Part shown: positions 6,828 to 16,620 of the stretch, in pieces
Numbering within the stretch: the first letter of the stretch is position 1
Layout of the letters: the number at the start of each line of letters is the position of its first letter
Position numbers and translations under genes: made by a program
The notes under the pieces: generated by a model
The model's input: the letters and a program-made list of their open reading frames with translations, nothing else
Databases searched by the model: none
What the model was told of the DNA's origin: nothing
Origin: Nonlabens sp. MB-3u-79
GTDB taxonomy: Bacteria > Bacteroidota > Bacteroidia > Flavobacteriales > Flavobacteriaceae
NCBI RefSeq assembly: GCF_002831625.1
Contig: NZ_CP025116.1
Location: 2,905,501 to 2,969,500 of the forward strand
Direction: 5' to 3'
DNA length: 64,000 bases

Positions 6828-8540
6828 ATGAATAAAGACCATATCCTTAAAACGGCACAATCCTGGACTCACGAGCCATTTGACGAGGCTACTATAACAC
6901 GCACACTAGCCTTGATTACAGCAGATAATGATGAGTTTCAAGAAGCATTCTACAAAGATCTAGAGTTTGGTACTGGTGGAATGCGAGGTATTATGGGAGT
7001 GGGAACCAACCGTATTAATAAATATACATTAGGTAAAAACACACAAGGTATTTCTCAATATTTAAACGAGCAATTTCCTGAGGAGCAAGTAAAAGTAGCT
7101 ATAGCTTATGATTGCCGCCACAATTCTAAAGAACTCGCACAAGTTGTAGCAGATGTTTTCAGTGCTAATGGTATTCATGTATACCTTTTTGCAGAGTTGC
7201 GCCCTACTCCACTGCTTTCTTACACCGTAAAAGCAAAAGGATGCCATGCAGGAGTTGTACTGACGGCAAGTCATAATCCGCCGGAGTATAATGGTTACAA
7301 AGTATACTGGCAAGATGGCGGTCAGTTGGTCCCACCACAGGATCAAGAAATATTAGATATCATAGGATCCACGGACTTTAGTGAAATCAACTTTAATGGG
7401 AATCCTGAATTAATAGAATTCCTTACCGAGGAGGATGATAATGTCTTTATAGAAGGTAGTATCAAAGCCGGTAGAATAGCTGGCGATATAGATCGATCTC
7501 GATTAAAAATTGTTTTTACCAGTCTTCACGGTACGAGTATTACCTTAATACCAGAAACTTTAAAACGTGCTGGATATACAGATTTACACGTGGTTAAAGA
7601 ACAAGCTTTTCCAGATGGTGATTTTCCAACGGTTAAATCTCCTAACCCCGAAGAGCCAGAAGCATTAAAAATGGCTATAGCTCTGGCCGATAAAATTCAT
7701 GCTGACATTGTAATAGGAACAGATCCTGATGGCGACCGTTTAGGCGTTGCCGTGCGGGATAATGAGGGTAAAATGGTGTTGCTTAATGGCAACCAGACCA
7801 TGATTGCCATGACCGATTTTCTTTTGAAGCAAACCGATTTAAAATCCTTAAAAGAACCATTTATAGGCTCTACTATTGTTTCTACTCCTATGATGCACGA
7901 TTTAGCGCATTCCTATGACGTAGAATGTAAAGAAGGCCTGACTGGTTTTAAATGGATTGCAAAGATGATTGAGGACTATCCTCACCAAGACTTTATAGGT
8001 GGTGGTGAGGAAAGTTTTGGATATATGGTAGGTGATTTTGTACGTGATAAAGATGCGGTTACTGCAGCATTATTAGCTTGTGAGATGTACGCTTTCGCGA
8101 AAGCGAATACATCAACCACCTATAAAGAATTGATAAAACTTTACGCGACACACGGCTGTTATCAAGAAAAACTGGTTTCCCTTGTCAAAAAAGGGATTTC
8201 TGGAGCAGAAGAGATCAAACAAATGATGGTTGATTTAAGGGAAAGCCCGCCTGCTCAGATAGGTGGACAAGATGTCACGATCATAGAAGACTATGCTGCT
8301 AGTACGAGAGTAAACAAGCAATTGAACAAAAAAGAAAGCATAGACATTCCTAAATCTAATGTTTTGATCTTCTATCTAGCCGATGGCTCAAAGATTGCAG
8401 CACGACCTAGTGGGACAGAACCTAAAATAAAGTTCTATATATCGGTAAAAACAGTGCTGGATCAAGTGGAGAATTATACTGAAGTCCGCGCGCAGTTAGA
8501 AGAAAAAATTAAAGGCATTCTTGCCAGTTTTGACATGTAA
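6828..8540 (+). CDS. Phospho-sugar mutase (phosphoglucomutase/phosphomannomutase family)
   Basis: Cytoplasmic alpha-D-phosphohexomutase that interconverts hexose 1- and 6-phosphates. All four active-site elements are present in order: the phosphoserine loop TASHNPPEYNGYK (Ser148), the magnesium loop DPDGDRLG (about 299-306), the sugar-specificity loop GGGEESFGY (about 390-398), and the phosphate-binding loop RPSGTEPKIKFY near the C-terminus. The EES sugar loop and 570-residue length fit the PGM2/PgcA-like branch, so glucose 1-phosphate is the likeliest substrate; phosphomannose or phosphopentose cannot be excluded. A GCTTTCGCGAAAGC palindrome at 8091 encodes AFAKA within the protein. The MsbA-like gene follows four bases after the stop, so the two are probably cotranscribed. 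Confidence 0.92.
   Translation: MNKDHILKTAQSWTHEPFDEATITRTLALITADNDEFQEAFYKDLEFGTGGMRGIMGVGTNRINKYTLGKNTQGISQYLNEQFPEEQVKVAIAYDCRHNSKELAQVVADVFSANGIHVYLFAELRPTPLLSYTVKAKGCHAGVVLTASHNPPEYNGYKVYWQDGGQLVPPQDQEILDIIGSTDFSEINFNGNPELIEFLTEEDDNVFIEGSIKAGRIAGDIDRSRLKIVFTSLHGTSITLIPETLKRAGYTDLHVVKEQAFPDGDFPTVKSPNPEEPEALKMAIALADKIHADIVIGTDPDGDRLGVAVRDNEGKMVLLNGNQTMIAMTDFLLKQTDLKSLKEPFIGSTIVSTPMMHDLAHSYDVECKEGLTGFKWIAKMIEDYPHQDFIGGGEESFGYMVGDFVRDKDAVTAALLACEMYAFAKANTSTTYKELIKLYATHGCYQEKLVSLVKKGISGAEEIKQMMVDLRESPPAQIGGQDVTIIEDYAASTRVNKQLNKKESIDIPKSNVLIFYLADGSKIAARPSGTEPKIKFYISVKTVLDQVENYTEVRAQLEEKIKGILASFDM
8091..8104. repeat. Scattered palindrome copy (in phosphohexomutase gene)
   Basis: GCTTTCGCGAAAGC read as AFAKA after MY, between conserved motifs. 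Confidence 0.9.
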
Positions 8541-8544
8541 ATCA

Positions 8545-10368
8545 ATGAATTATTTTAAAGAGATTTTACGGTACGCTAAGCCTTATAAAAGCTATGGAAT
8601 ACTGAATATAATTTGTAATGTATTCTTTGCTTTTTTTGGAGCATTGAGTTTCATTTCACTTATCCCAATGCTGGACGTTCTATTTGACAAGACGCAACAA
8701 GTCACCACAAAACCAGAGTGGACCGGTATACTTGACCTGATGTCTTATATTAAAGGTTCTATGGGATTCTACCTGACTAGTGAGGTAGGAAATAAAGAAA
8801 CGGCTTTACTGCTGGTCATTGGATTAGTATTGGTACTTTTCTTTTTGAAAAATTTATTTGGCTATTTAGGAATGTACTTTATTGCGTTTTTGCGCAATGG
8901 AGTTTTAAGAGATATTAGAAATGATATGTATTCCAAAATTGTACACCTTCCCATCGCCTATTTTTCTGAAAAAAGAAAAGGAGATGTGATTGCACGAACA
9001 AGTGCTGATGTACTGCAAGTACAAAACAGTTTTCTGTCCATATTAGAACTTATAGTTAAGGAGCCTTTGAATATTGTTTTTTCTTTAGCACTTATGGTTG
9101 TCATAAGTCCTAAGCTCACCATCTTTATGCTTCTATTTTTACCTGTATCTGGTTTTTTAATCTCTCGATTAGGTAAAAAACTTAAAAAACGAAGCGATCA
9201 AGTTCAAAAAGAACAAGGATATTTTATGTCCTTACTAGAAGAAACTTTAGGCGGACTTAAGGTCATCAAAGGATTTAATGCTGAAAATAGGTTAGAGGAA
9301 AGTTTTCAAAACAGCACCGGTAGACTTTATAGATTTGCGGTAAAGCTCAATCACAGAAAGGGACTCGCCAGTCCAGTGAGTGAATTTCTCGGAATTTTAG
9401 TGATAGGCATTTTACTTTGGTATGGTGGTCGTCTTGTCATTGTAGAGCAAGCGATAGAAGGAACCACTTTTATAGGCTTTATGTTGCTTGCTTATGGGAT
9501 TTTAACTCCAGCAAAAGCACTGTCAAAAGCCAGCTATCAAGTAAAAGAGGGGGACGCAGCTGCTCAGCGTGTGCTAGAAATCCTTCATACTAAAAATGAT
9601 ATTGCAGATCAACAAGGAGCCGTAACTATTCCCGCTTTCGCGAAAGCGATAAACATCAACAATATCACCTTTTCTTACCTAGAAGAACCCGTACTCAAAA
9701 ACTTCTCCCTCCACATTCCTAAAGGAACTAGCGTAGCTCTAGTAGGGCAAAGCGGTTCTGGGAAAAGTACGATTGCAAATCTACTCACTAGATTCTATGA
9801 TGTAGAAGAAGGAACTATTACTATAGATGACTTGAATATTAAAGAAGTAACGCTTAAAAGTCTAAGAGATCAAATAGCAATTGTGACTCAAGATTCCATT
9901 TTATTTAATGATACGATTGCTACTAACGTGGCATTGAGCGACAAAAATGCTTCTGAACAACGCATTATCGATGCCTTGAAAATCGCAAATGCTTGGGAGT
10001 TTGTAAAAGAACTTCCTGAAGGTATTCATACCAATATAGGCGACAGTGGTAACAAACTTAGCGGCGGACAAAAACAACGTCTTTCTATCGCTAGAGCGGT
10101 ACTCAAAAACGCTCCTATTTTGATTCTGGATGAGGCCACTAGTGCTCTGGACACAGAAAGTGAACGACTGGTACAAGATGCATTGGAGAAAGTAATGAAA
10201 AATAGAACTTCTATAATCATTGCCCACAGACTATCTACCATTCAAAATGCCGATCATATCGTAGTGATGAAAAAAGGAGAAATAGTAGAGCAAGGAACTC
10301 ATGCAACTTTAATTGCTCAAGAAGGACTTTATCACAGTCTAGTAGGCATGCAGAGCTTAGGATCATAA
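8545..10368 (+). CDS. ABC exporter, fused permease-ATPase (MsbA-like)
   Basis: 607 residues with an N-terminal six-helix exporter domain (about residues 15-310) and a C-terminal nucleotide-binding domain. Visible: Walker A GQSGSGKST, Q-loop VTQDSILFN, signature LSGGQKQR, Walker B ILILDEATSAL and H-loop IIAHRLS. It likely works as a homodimer moving lipid A, another lipid or a hydrophobic compound across the inner membrane. The substrate is not determinable. The ATG at 8545 is preferred over an upstream TTG that lies inside the phosphohexomutase gene, because MNYFKEILRYAKPYK is a usual exporter start. The palindrome at 9633-9648 encodes PAFAKA just before the ATPase domain, at the domain linker. 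Confidence 0.92.
   Translation: MNYFKEILRYAKPYKSYGILNIICNVFFAFFGALSFISLIPMLDVLFDKTQQVTTKPEWTGILDLMSYIKGSMGFYLTSEVGNKETALLLVIGLVLVLFFLKNLFGYLGMYFIAFLRNGVLRDIRNDMYSKIVHLPIAYFSEKRKGDVIARTSADVLQVQNSFLSILELIVKEPLNIVFSLALMVVISPKLTIFMLLFLPVSGFLISRLGKKLKKRSDQVQKEQGYFMSLLEETLGGLKVIKGFNAENRLEESFQNSTGRLYRFAVKLNHRKGLASPVSEFLGILVIGILLWYGGRLVIVEQAIEGTTFIGFMLLAYGILTPAKALSKASYQVKEGDAAAQRVLEILHTKNDIADQQGAVTIPAFAKAININNITFSYLEEPVLKNFSLHIPKGTSVALVGQSGSGKSTIANLLTRFYDVEEGTITIDDLNIKEVTLKSLRDQIAIVTQDSILFNDTIATNVALSDKNASEQRIIDALKIANAWEFVKELPEGIHTNIGDSGNKLSGGQKQRLSIARAVLKNAPILILDEATSALDTESERLVQDALEKVMKNRTSIIIAHRLSTIQNADHIVVMKKGEIVEQGTHATLIAQEGLYHSLVGMQSLGS
9633..9648. repeat. Scattered palindrome copy (in ABC exporter gene)
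   Basis: CGCTTTCGCGAAAGCG read as PAFAKA in the linker between membrane and ATPase domains. Confidence 0.9.
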
Positions 10369-10401
10369 CTTTTAGTATATTTATCTTATAAAATTGAAAA
10401 C

Positions 10402-10914
10402 ATGAAAAAGCTTATTCTTCTAGTTGCATTTTTAATCGCTGCTACTTCCCTATCACAGGCTCAAGAGACTGTCGATGTATTAATGGGAAAGGCACTAAGT
10501 GAAGCGGCAGCTTCAGAAAAACATGTACTTGTTAAATTTGAAGCATCCTGGTGTGGCTGGTGCCATCGTATGACTAAACAAATAAAAGATCCAAGCGTGG
10601 CTTCTTATTTTAATGAGAACTATGTAATGCTTCCTATAGTTGTTTTTGAAAACGCCGATAAAGTATCCTTAGAAAATCCAGGTTCACGTGAGCTCGTTAC
10701 AAAATACAAAGGTGAGAAAGCAGGTTTGCCATTTTGGGTGATTCTTGATTCTAGTGGAAATGTAGTCACGGACTCTTTTAATAATAAAGGTCAAAATCTA
10801 GGATGCCCAGCTTCTGAAGAAGAGGTAGCTGTTTTTATAGAAAAACTTAAAGCGACGTCAGAAATGAACCCTGAAGATGAAAAAAATGTGGCCATGATCT
10901 TTACCAAAAAGTAA
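10402..10914 (+). CDS. Periplasmic thioredoxin-family protein
   Basis: 170 residues with a cleavable signal peptide (MKKLILLVAFLIAATSLSQA) and a thioredoxin-like active site WCGWCHRM at about residues 50-57. A cis-proline region (AGLPFWVILDSSG) and a C-terminal helix follow. The CGWC active site with a following HRM is typical of thioredoxin_7/DUF255-like exported oxidoreductases, which act on periplasmic disulfides. It follows the ABC exporter by 33 bases and may be in the same transcript. Partner proteins are unknown. Confidence 0.85.
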   Translation: MKKLILLVAFLIAATSLSQAQETVDVLMGKALSEAAASEKHVLVKFEASWCGWCHRMTKQIKDPSVASYFNENYVMLPIVVFENADKVSLENPGSRELVTKYKGEKAGLPFWVILDSSGNVVTDSFNNKGQNLGCPASEEEVAVFIEKLKATSEMNPEDEKNVAMIFTKK

Positions 10915-10976
10915 TTCATAAATAACCCTTTTTAAATCAGTTGTTACTTAATGCCATCCATAAGATCTTCTGATTT

Positions 10977-13040
10977 TTAATTATGAATAAACTTCTTCAA
11001 CATCTCTTTTACTATATCAGGTTTAATGGGTTTTGATATAAAACCATCGCAACCTGATGCAAAAGCTTTCTGTCTATCCTCTGAATTAGTGTAGGCAGTT
11101 TTAGCAATTATAGGTACATAAGGAAACCTTTCTTTAATCGCCCGTGACGCTTTAAAACCATTCATAACAGGCATTTGAATGTCCATGAAAATAAGGTTTA
11201 TATCAGGTTCCTGTTCCATTATATCAATAGCTTCTTGACCGTTTTCTGCTCTTAGAATTTGAAATTGGTAGTCATTCATTTTTTCTAAGAGGGATTTAAG
11301 ATATAAGAAATTCAAGTCGACATCTTCAGCAATTAGAATTTTATAAAAAGAGGGCTTGGGTCCCTTGACTGGTTCGTTCACTTTCTCGTTAAAGAATTCT
11401 TGTTTATTTGCTACGGCAATCGGGACATGTATATGGACAGTGGTTCCCTTTCCTAGTTCTGAATGAAGATCCAGTTGACCATTCATTAATTCTGTATAAG
11501 CTTTAGAAATAGTTAATCCTAATCCCAAACCTTGAAACAACTCTGTAGTATCGTATTGATTAGACTTAGAATAACTATCAAAAATAGATTTTTGACGCTC
11601 GTTAGAGATTCCTATCCCGGTATCTGTGATCGTCATCTCCAAAGCATTATCTTTAATTGTTGCAAAAAAGAAAACCTCCCCCTGACTCGTAAACTTGACC
11701 GCATTATCAAGAACATACTTTAAAGTTCTAGATAGTTTTTTTTTATCCACAACAACACAGTTTAGGGTTTCAGGGATATCCAGCTCTAACCGGTATGGAA
11801 TCTTTTTTAACCCCGCAGTAACTTTGTATTTATCAAAACATTTGGTCAAAAGTTCTATAAGAAGAACAGGGTTTTTTTGAGCCGATAACTGCTTGTTTTG
11901 TAACAGAGATATTTCTAGGACATTATCCATCATCTCCATTAATCTCAAACAAGCTTGATTAATGATGTTTAAATAGTCTTCCTTCTGACTATTATCGAGA
12001 TCTTCTTTACTCAACAAATCTGAAAAACCCATAATGGCATTCATGGGAGTGCGCATTTCATGCGCGATATTATTAATAAATGAGGTCTTTAATTTGTTGC
12101 TCTGCTCCGCCTTTATTTTTGCTTTTTTAAGCTCACTTATTTTTGAATTGATACTATGTTGCAAGTATCTGTTAAATACTGAAATCAATAATAACAAGCT
12201 CAATATTCCAATACTTACCTTTATCCAAAAGGCTGTTGTAAGATAAAAAGGCTTGTTAAAGGTCCCTAACCAAGAATTGACAATCTCTTGCTCATCCTGA
12301 TAAGTAATGCTCTGCATGGCATTATAAATAACATCGTTGAGCAAGACATCATTGCTTACAACAGCTATAGATGGTTCATAATCCTTACCTATGTATTTTA
12401 AAATTTCTAAGTCTTCCAGATTATTAGACTGAATATAATAAGTAGCAACAACTTTGGGACCGACAAAATAACCTGCTCCACTTTCTGAAATATTTTGTAG
12501 ACATTCCAAATCATTTCTACAAGGGGTTAAAATGGTTGCTTTAGGAAATTGATCTTTTAGATTATCAACTATTGCAAAATCTTTGGGTAAGTAAAAGGTT
12601 GCCGTTTCAAAATCTTTTATGGTCTTTACTTTTCCTTGATCTTTATGACCTACGATCACATAAGGGGATTCAAATAATTTAAAATAAAAGTTAAGATATT
12701 CAGTTCTTGACGGAGCTTCTTGAATTTCGAGAATTAAATCTACATTATTGTTACGCGCATCTTCCATGATATTTGAAAAATCATCGTATTTCTTAATTTC
12801 AAATTTGAATTGCGCTCTTTTTTCTAGAAGTTTTAAGTAATCCGTAAGGATTCCTTGTGGAGCGTCATTTTTATCCAGAAAAATATAGGGTGGGTAGGAT
12901 GGGTAAACCGCAACTTGAATACGCTCTCGTCCATGGAGCGATTTGCGTTCCTCTTTATTCATTAAATCAGTATCCTGACAGGAGACTATCAAAAAAAGTA
13001 CTGACAAGGTTACTAACAGAGATCCTATTATATTTCTCAA
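10977..13040 (-). CDS. Hybrid sensor histidine kinase with periplasmic substrate-binding-like sensor domain
   Basis: 687 residues. Order: N-terminal export signal with a possible lipobox Cys21; an SBP_bac_3-like periplasmic domain (about 40-262, with VAVYPSYPPYIF and a conserved DLILEI core); one membrane helix (about 270-292); a short coiled coil; a HisKA domain with phospho-acceptor His327 in NIAHEMRTPMNA; a HATPase domain (DNAVKF, DTGIGIS, GLGLGLTISK); and a receiver domain with Asp574, phospho-acceptor Asp620 in FMDIQMPVMNG and Lys670. This is the BvgS/EvgS plan, sensing a small periplasmic ligand. There is no HPt domain in the protein, so an external HPt is needed; the orphan HPt at 30594-30944 is a candidate. 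Confidence 0.92.
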   Translation of the reverse strand: MRNIIGSLLVTLSVLFLIVSCQDTDLMNKEERKSLHGRERIQVAVYPSYPPYIFLDKNDAPQGILTDYLKLLEKRAQFKFEIKKYDDFSNIMEDARNNNVDLILEIQEAPSRTEYLNFYFKLFESPYVIVGHKDQGKVKTIKDFETATFYLPKDFAIVDNLKDQFPKATILTPCRNDLECLQNISESGAGYFVGPKVVATYYIQSNNLEDLEILKYIGKDYEPSIAVVSNDVLLNDVIYNAMQSITYQDEQEIVNSWLGTFNKPFYLTTAFWIKVSIGILSLLLLISVFNRYLQHSINSKISELKKAKIKAEQSNKLKTSFINNIAHEMRTPMNAIMGFSDLLSKEDLDNSQKEDYLNIINQACLRLMEMMDNVLEISLLQNKQLSAQKNPVLLIELLTKCFDKYKVTAGLKKIPYRLELDIPETLNCVVVDKKKLSRTLKYVLDNAVKFTSQGEVFFFATIKDNALEMTITDTGIGISNERQKSIFDSYSKSNQYDTTELFQGLGLGLTISKAYTELMNGQLDLHSELGKGTTVHIHVPIAVANKQEFFNEKVNEPVKGPKPSFYKILIAEDVDLNFLYLKSLLEKMNDYQFQILRAENGQEAIDIMEQEPDINLIFMDIQMPVMNGFKASRAIKERFPYVPIIAKTAYTNSEDRQKAFASGCDGFISKPIKPDIVKEMLKKFIHN

Positions 13041-13196
13041 CCTGGGTTTATTATTGAACAGTAAGTTACATAAAATAATCTTTATGATAAAAACTTAACG
13101 ATTTATCATCTATAGCTATTGCTTCATGACTGCCTAAAGGCGAGAAAGCAAAACTTCTTTCCTTTTTCAGAGGTGCCAGAAGCCATCTTTTAATCC

Positions 13197-13204
13197 TACC
13201 TTTG
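13197..13204 (+). promoter_or_regulatory. -7 box TACCTTTG
   Basis: Matches TAnnTTTG 25 bases before the ATG of the pseudouridine synthase gene. Confidence 0.6.
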
Positions 13205-13229
13205 TTGCAATAATATATCCTTCTATTTG

Positions 13230-14903
13230 ATGAGTTCTATTTTGCACCGATTTGATCTAAATGAAACTATCGATGTACCTTCCAAATTCACCTTTCCATT
13301 TCTTTATGAACCACATCCACTAGCTGTGGAGGCTGCAGAGCAATTGAAAATCTATTTAAGTGGTTTTAAAAATTGGTTTTACGATTTGAACCTAGGTCCG
13401 AAAAATTATCAGCACCCGCTTGGGAAGATGTTTGGAGTTCTTGTAGTGGAGGATAATCAAGGAAAATTAGGGCATCTTTGGGCATATTCTGGTATTATTA
13501 CTGGAGAACAAAATCATTCTCAGTTTGTTCCTTTAATATTTAATATGTTCTCAGAGAACAGTAAGTATGTAAAAGAAAATTCTCAACTCGATATATGGAA
13601 TCAAAAAATTGATTTATTAGAAAAGGATATCATTTACCTAAAAAGTAAAAAACAACTTCAAAAATTAGAAAAAGAAAACGAGCTCCTGCTTTACAACCAG
13701 CGTAAAAAACATTCCCAACACAAAGCTGAGCGCAAAAAACAACGAGAAGAGGCGGTGGACTGCCTAACTGAAATAGCCTATCAAAAACTACTCGATCTGC
13801 ATCAAACACAGGGAATGCATGCTAAATTTCTTTTAAAGGAATACCAGGTCTATTTGGATACTAAAATGGCACCGCTAGAAAAAATTATTTCTCTACACGA
13901 GGGGAAAGTTAAAGAGTATAAAGCAGCTCGTAAGGAATTATCCAACAAGCTTCAAAATTGGATATTTGAGCAGTACCAATTCCTCAATGCCAACGGAGAT
14001 TCTAAAAACGCATTGCAACTCTTTAAAAACATACCGCCCTATATTCCTCCTTCAGGAACTGGTGATTGTGCCGCACCAAAGTTGTTGCAATATGCGTATC
14101 TCAACGATCTAAAACCAGTTGCCCTAGCAGAGTTCTGGTATGGAGAACCTCTAAAATCCCAAATTAGAAAGCACGGCCATTATTATCCGTCTTGTCGCTC
14201 TAAATGTGAACCAATATTGGAACACATGCTGCAAGGTCTGGAAGTTGATGATAACCCCATGTTAATCAATCCTGCTTTAGGAAAAGAGCTTCCAATTATC
14301 TATGAAGACGATTATCTTATGGCGGTAAACAAGCCAGAGGAGTTCCTTTCTGTACGCGGTAAAACTATAGAAGATTCTGTAGAATATAGAATGAAGCAGC
14401 GTTTTCCGCAAGCAACTGGACCGCTTATAGTTCACAGACTGGATATGAGTACTTCTGGAATATTAGTGCTTACTAAATCCTTAAAAGTTCATAAAAAACT
14501 ACAAGAACAGTTTGAAAAGCGCAGCGTTAAAAAACGATATGTAGCCTTACTGGATGGAAACGTAGAGGAAGATACTGGCTTTATTGATTTGGCATTACGG
14601 GTAGATCTGGATAACCGTCCTTTTCAAATGGTAGATCCCGTACACGGTAAAAGTGCCCGTACGAAATTTGAGGTTTTGGAGCGCAAAGATGGAAAAACCA
14701 AGGTTTATTTCTATCCCATTACAGGTCGCACGCATCAGTTGCGTGTTCATGCCTCTCACCCTTTAGGCCTGAACTGCCCAATTATAGGCGATGATCTTTA
14801 CGGTTTTAAAAAAGACCGATTGTACTTACACGCAGAGCAACTGGAATTTATACATCCTGTAACTTTGAAACCTGTTATAATTCACGTACCTGCACCTTTC
14901 TAA
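13230..14903 (+). CDS. RluA-family pseudouridine synthase with long N-terminal and coiled-coil extension
   Basis: 557 residues. The last ~210 form a complete RluA-type catalytic domain: the VNKPEEFLSVRGK entry motif, the catalytic aspartate in HRLDMSTSGILVLTK, and the GRTHQLRVH motif near the C-terminus. The first ~330 residues are an extension with a long charged coiled coil (about 130-225) and a Cys-containing segment (SCRSKCEP) just before the catalytic part. This long form is common in Bacteroidota and some gammaproteobacteria; it isomerises uridines in rRNA or tRNA, with the target not determinable here. Start ATG 13230; the TTG at 13227 directly before it is less likely. Confidence 0.9.
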   Translation: MSSILHRFDLNETIDVPSKFTFPFLYEPHPLAVEAAEQLKIYLSGFKNWFYDLNLGPKNYQHPLGKMFGVLVVEDNQGKLGHLWAYSGIITGEQNHSQFVPLIFNMFSENSKYVKENSQLDIWNQKIDLLEKDIIYLKSKKQLQKLEKENELLLYNQRKKHSQHKAERKKQREEAVDCLTEIAYQKLLDLHQTQGMHAKFLLKEYQVYLDTKMAPLEKIISLHEGKVKEYKAARKELSNKLQNWIFEQYQFLNANGDSKNALQLFKNIPPYIPPSGTGDCAAPKLLQYAYLNDLKPVALAEFWYGEPLKSQIRKHGHYYPSCRSKCEPILEHMLQGLEVDDNPMLINPALGKELPIIYEDDYLMAVNKPEEFLSVRGKTIEDSVEYRMKQRFPQATGPLIVHRLDMSTSGILVLTKSLKVHKKLQEQFEKRSVKKRYVALLDGNVEEDTGFIDLALRVDLDNRPFQMVDPVHGKSARTKFEVLERKDGKTKVYFYPITGRTHQLRVHASHPLGLNCPIIGDDLYGFKKDRLYLHAEQLEFIHPVTLKPVIIHVPAPF

Positions 14904-14990
14904 ACTGTTAATAAGACTTGTGGATAACTAGATTGCCTTCTTATTTTAAGACGTGAGCGCAGATCGTATTTTTACATTAAATCTCTTTTT

Positions 14991-16439
14991 ATGTCTCAAG
15001 AATTGAATTGGTTGTTGTTATTGATTGTCGGCGTAGTGATCGGTGCAGTTGTGGCTTGGTTTTTTGCTAAAACACGTTTCTCAGGAACTATAAATCTTTT
15101 AGAATCAGAAAAGAGGCAATTGGATTCTCAACTTTCCAAATTGCAGCCTGCCTTAGAAGAACGCGACCAACTGAGACATCAGAACAGCCAGTACAGTGCA
15201 CAACTAGAGCAAAAACTAGAAAGTCTACAAGAATTGAGTGGTCGACTTCAAAAACTAGATAAAGAATATCGCGAAGTAGCTATCGAGAAGGAAAACTTAA
15301 ATGTATTACTAGCTGAGCAACGTACCGCTTTCGCGAAAGCGGAAGAAAAACATACAGAAGCACAAGGAGAAATCGAGAAACTCAATGAAAAGTTCACCAA
15401 GGAATTTGAGAACCTTGCCAACAAAATTCTAGATGAAAAAAGCACCAAGTTTACCGACCAAAACAAAAAAAACATAGAGCAAATTCTGAGTCCGCTGCAG
15501 GAAAAAATTATAAGTTTTGAAAAGCGTGTAGAGGACACTCACAAAGATACCATCGACAGACAAAGTGCGTTAAAACAACAGATTTTAGGTCTTAAAGAGC
15601 TCAACCAACAAATGAGTAAAGAAACTAGCAACCTTACCAAAGCATTGAAAGGAGATTCTAAAATGCGCGGGAATTGGGGAGAATTGGTACTGGAACGAGT
15701 ACTGGAAAAATCTGGCCTTGAAAAAGGGTCTGAATACGAGGTACAGCAAACCATCAAAACAGAAGACGGAAGAACCTTGTTTCCCGATGTAGTGATCCAT
15801 CTCCCAGGTGGTAAAAAAATGGTGATCGATTCAAAAGTATCCCTTAACGCTTACGAGCGTTTTATCAATGAAGAAGATGAAGAGATGCAACAACGTTATC
15901 TAAAAGAACACGTAGCATCGCTTAAAAAACACGTGACCGATCTTTCTGAAAAGAGCTATCACGATTACCATATAGAGAGCCCTGATTTTGTATTGCTTTT
16001 TGTGCCTATAGAACCCGCTTTTGCCATGGCACTAAATTATGATGGAAACTTGTACAGTGAGGCTTTTGATAAAAACATAGTGATTGTTACCCCTACAACC
16101 CTACTGGCTACATTACGTACTATTGACACCATGTGGCAAAATGAAAAACAGCAAAAGAACGCACTAGATATTGCTACTGCTGCTGGAGCTTTGTACGATA
16201 AATTTGTAGGCCTTTCAGAAGATTTAATCAAAGTAGGTACCCAAATGGACACGGTCCAAAAAACATACAAATCTAGTATGAACAAGCTTACGGAAGGTTC
16301 TGGAAATCTAGTAGGCCGTATTGAACGATTAAAAAGATTGGGGGCAAAAACTAACAAATCTCTTAATGAAAAACTAGTTAACCGTGCTATAGAAAGTGAC
16401 CCGGACGTTTTGGAAGCGAGTGATGAGCCTTTGAGCTAG
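14991..16439 (+). CDS. rmuC: DNA recombination protein RmuC homologue
   Basis: 482 residues: an N-terminal membrane anchor (LLLLIVGVVIGAVVAWFFA, about residues 8-26), a long coiled coil (about 30-210), then the RmuC nuclease-like domain with MRGNWGELVLERVLEKSGLE, the strand FPDVVIHLPGGKKMVIDSKV and FVPIEPAFAMAL. The PDV...DSK arrangement fits the PD-(D/E)XK-like core assigned to RmuC, which limits sequence inversions at short inverted repeats. The palindrome at 15325-15342 lies inside the coiled coil and encodes TAFAKAE. The gene stands alone before the satD operator region. Confidence 0.92.
   Translation: MSQELNWLLLLIVGVVIGAVVAWFFAKTRFSGTINLLESEKRQLDSQLSKLQPALEERDQLRHQNSQYSAQLEQKLESLQELSGRLQKLDKEYREVAIEKENLNVLLAEQRTAFAKAEEKHTEAQGEIEKLNEKFTKEFENLANKILDEKSTKFTDQNKKNIEQILSPLQEKIISFEKRVEDTHKDTIDRQSALKQQILGLKELNQQMSKETSNLTKALKGDSKMRGNWGELVLERVLEKSGLEKGSEYEVQQTIKTEDGRTLFPDVVIHLPGGKKMVIDSKVSLNAYERFINEEDEEMQQRYLKEHVASLKKHVTDLSEKSYHDYHIESPDFVLLFVPIEPAFAMALNYDGNLYSEAFDKNIVIVTPTTLLATLRTIDTMWQNEKQQKNALDIATAAGALYDKFVGLSEDLIKVGTQMDTVQKTYKSSMNKLTEGSGNLVGRIERLKRLGAKTNKSLNEKLVNRAIESDPDVLEASDEPLS
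15325..15342. repeat. Scattered palindrome copy CCGCTTTCGCGAAAGCGG (in rmuC)
   Basis: Perfect 18-bp palindrome read as AFAKAE, accommodated in the coiled-coil region. Confidence 0.9.
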
Positions 16440-16470
16440 TGAAGGTTTTAAGCTTTTAGTTATGAAGTCC

Positions 16471-16604
16471 ATTATGGATTTTACGTAATAAATTTATATA
16501 TTACGCTATTATGTAATAAAGTATAATTATTACACTTTTACGTAATAAGTTTAAATATTACGTTATTATGTAATATCTTTGAAGTATTACGCTTTTACGT
16601 AATA
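16471..16604. promoter_or_regulatory. Five phased operator-like boxes TATTAC-N8-GTAATA upstream of satD
   Basis: Four perfect TATTAC-N8-GTAATA boxes start at 16499, 16528, 16556 and 16585. A fifth, degenerate box (ATTATG-N8-GTAATA) starts at 16471. Start-to-start spacing is 28 or 29 bp throughout. The spacers alternate between a -TTTTAC- type (boxes 1, 3, 5) and a -TATTAT- type (boxes 2, 4). A -7 box TATCTTTG at 16574-16581 overlaps boxes 4 and 5, so a protein bound here would block or organise transcription of satD. The HTH-bearing SatD itself is the first candidate. Confidence 0.8.
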
Positions 16605-16620
16605 CTTTAAAACAGCTGTT

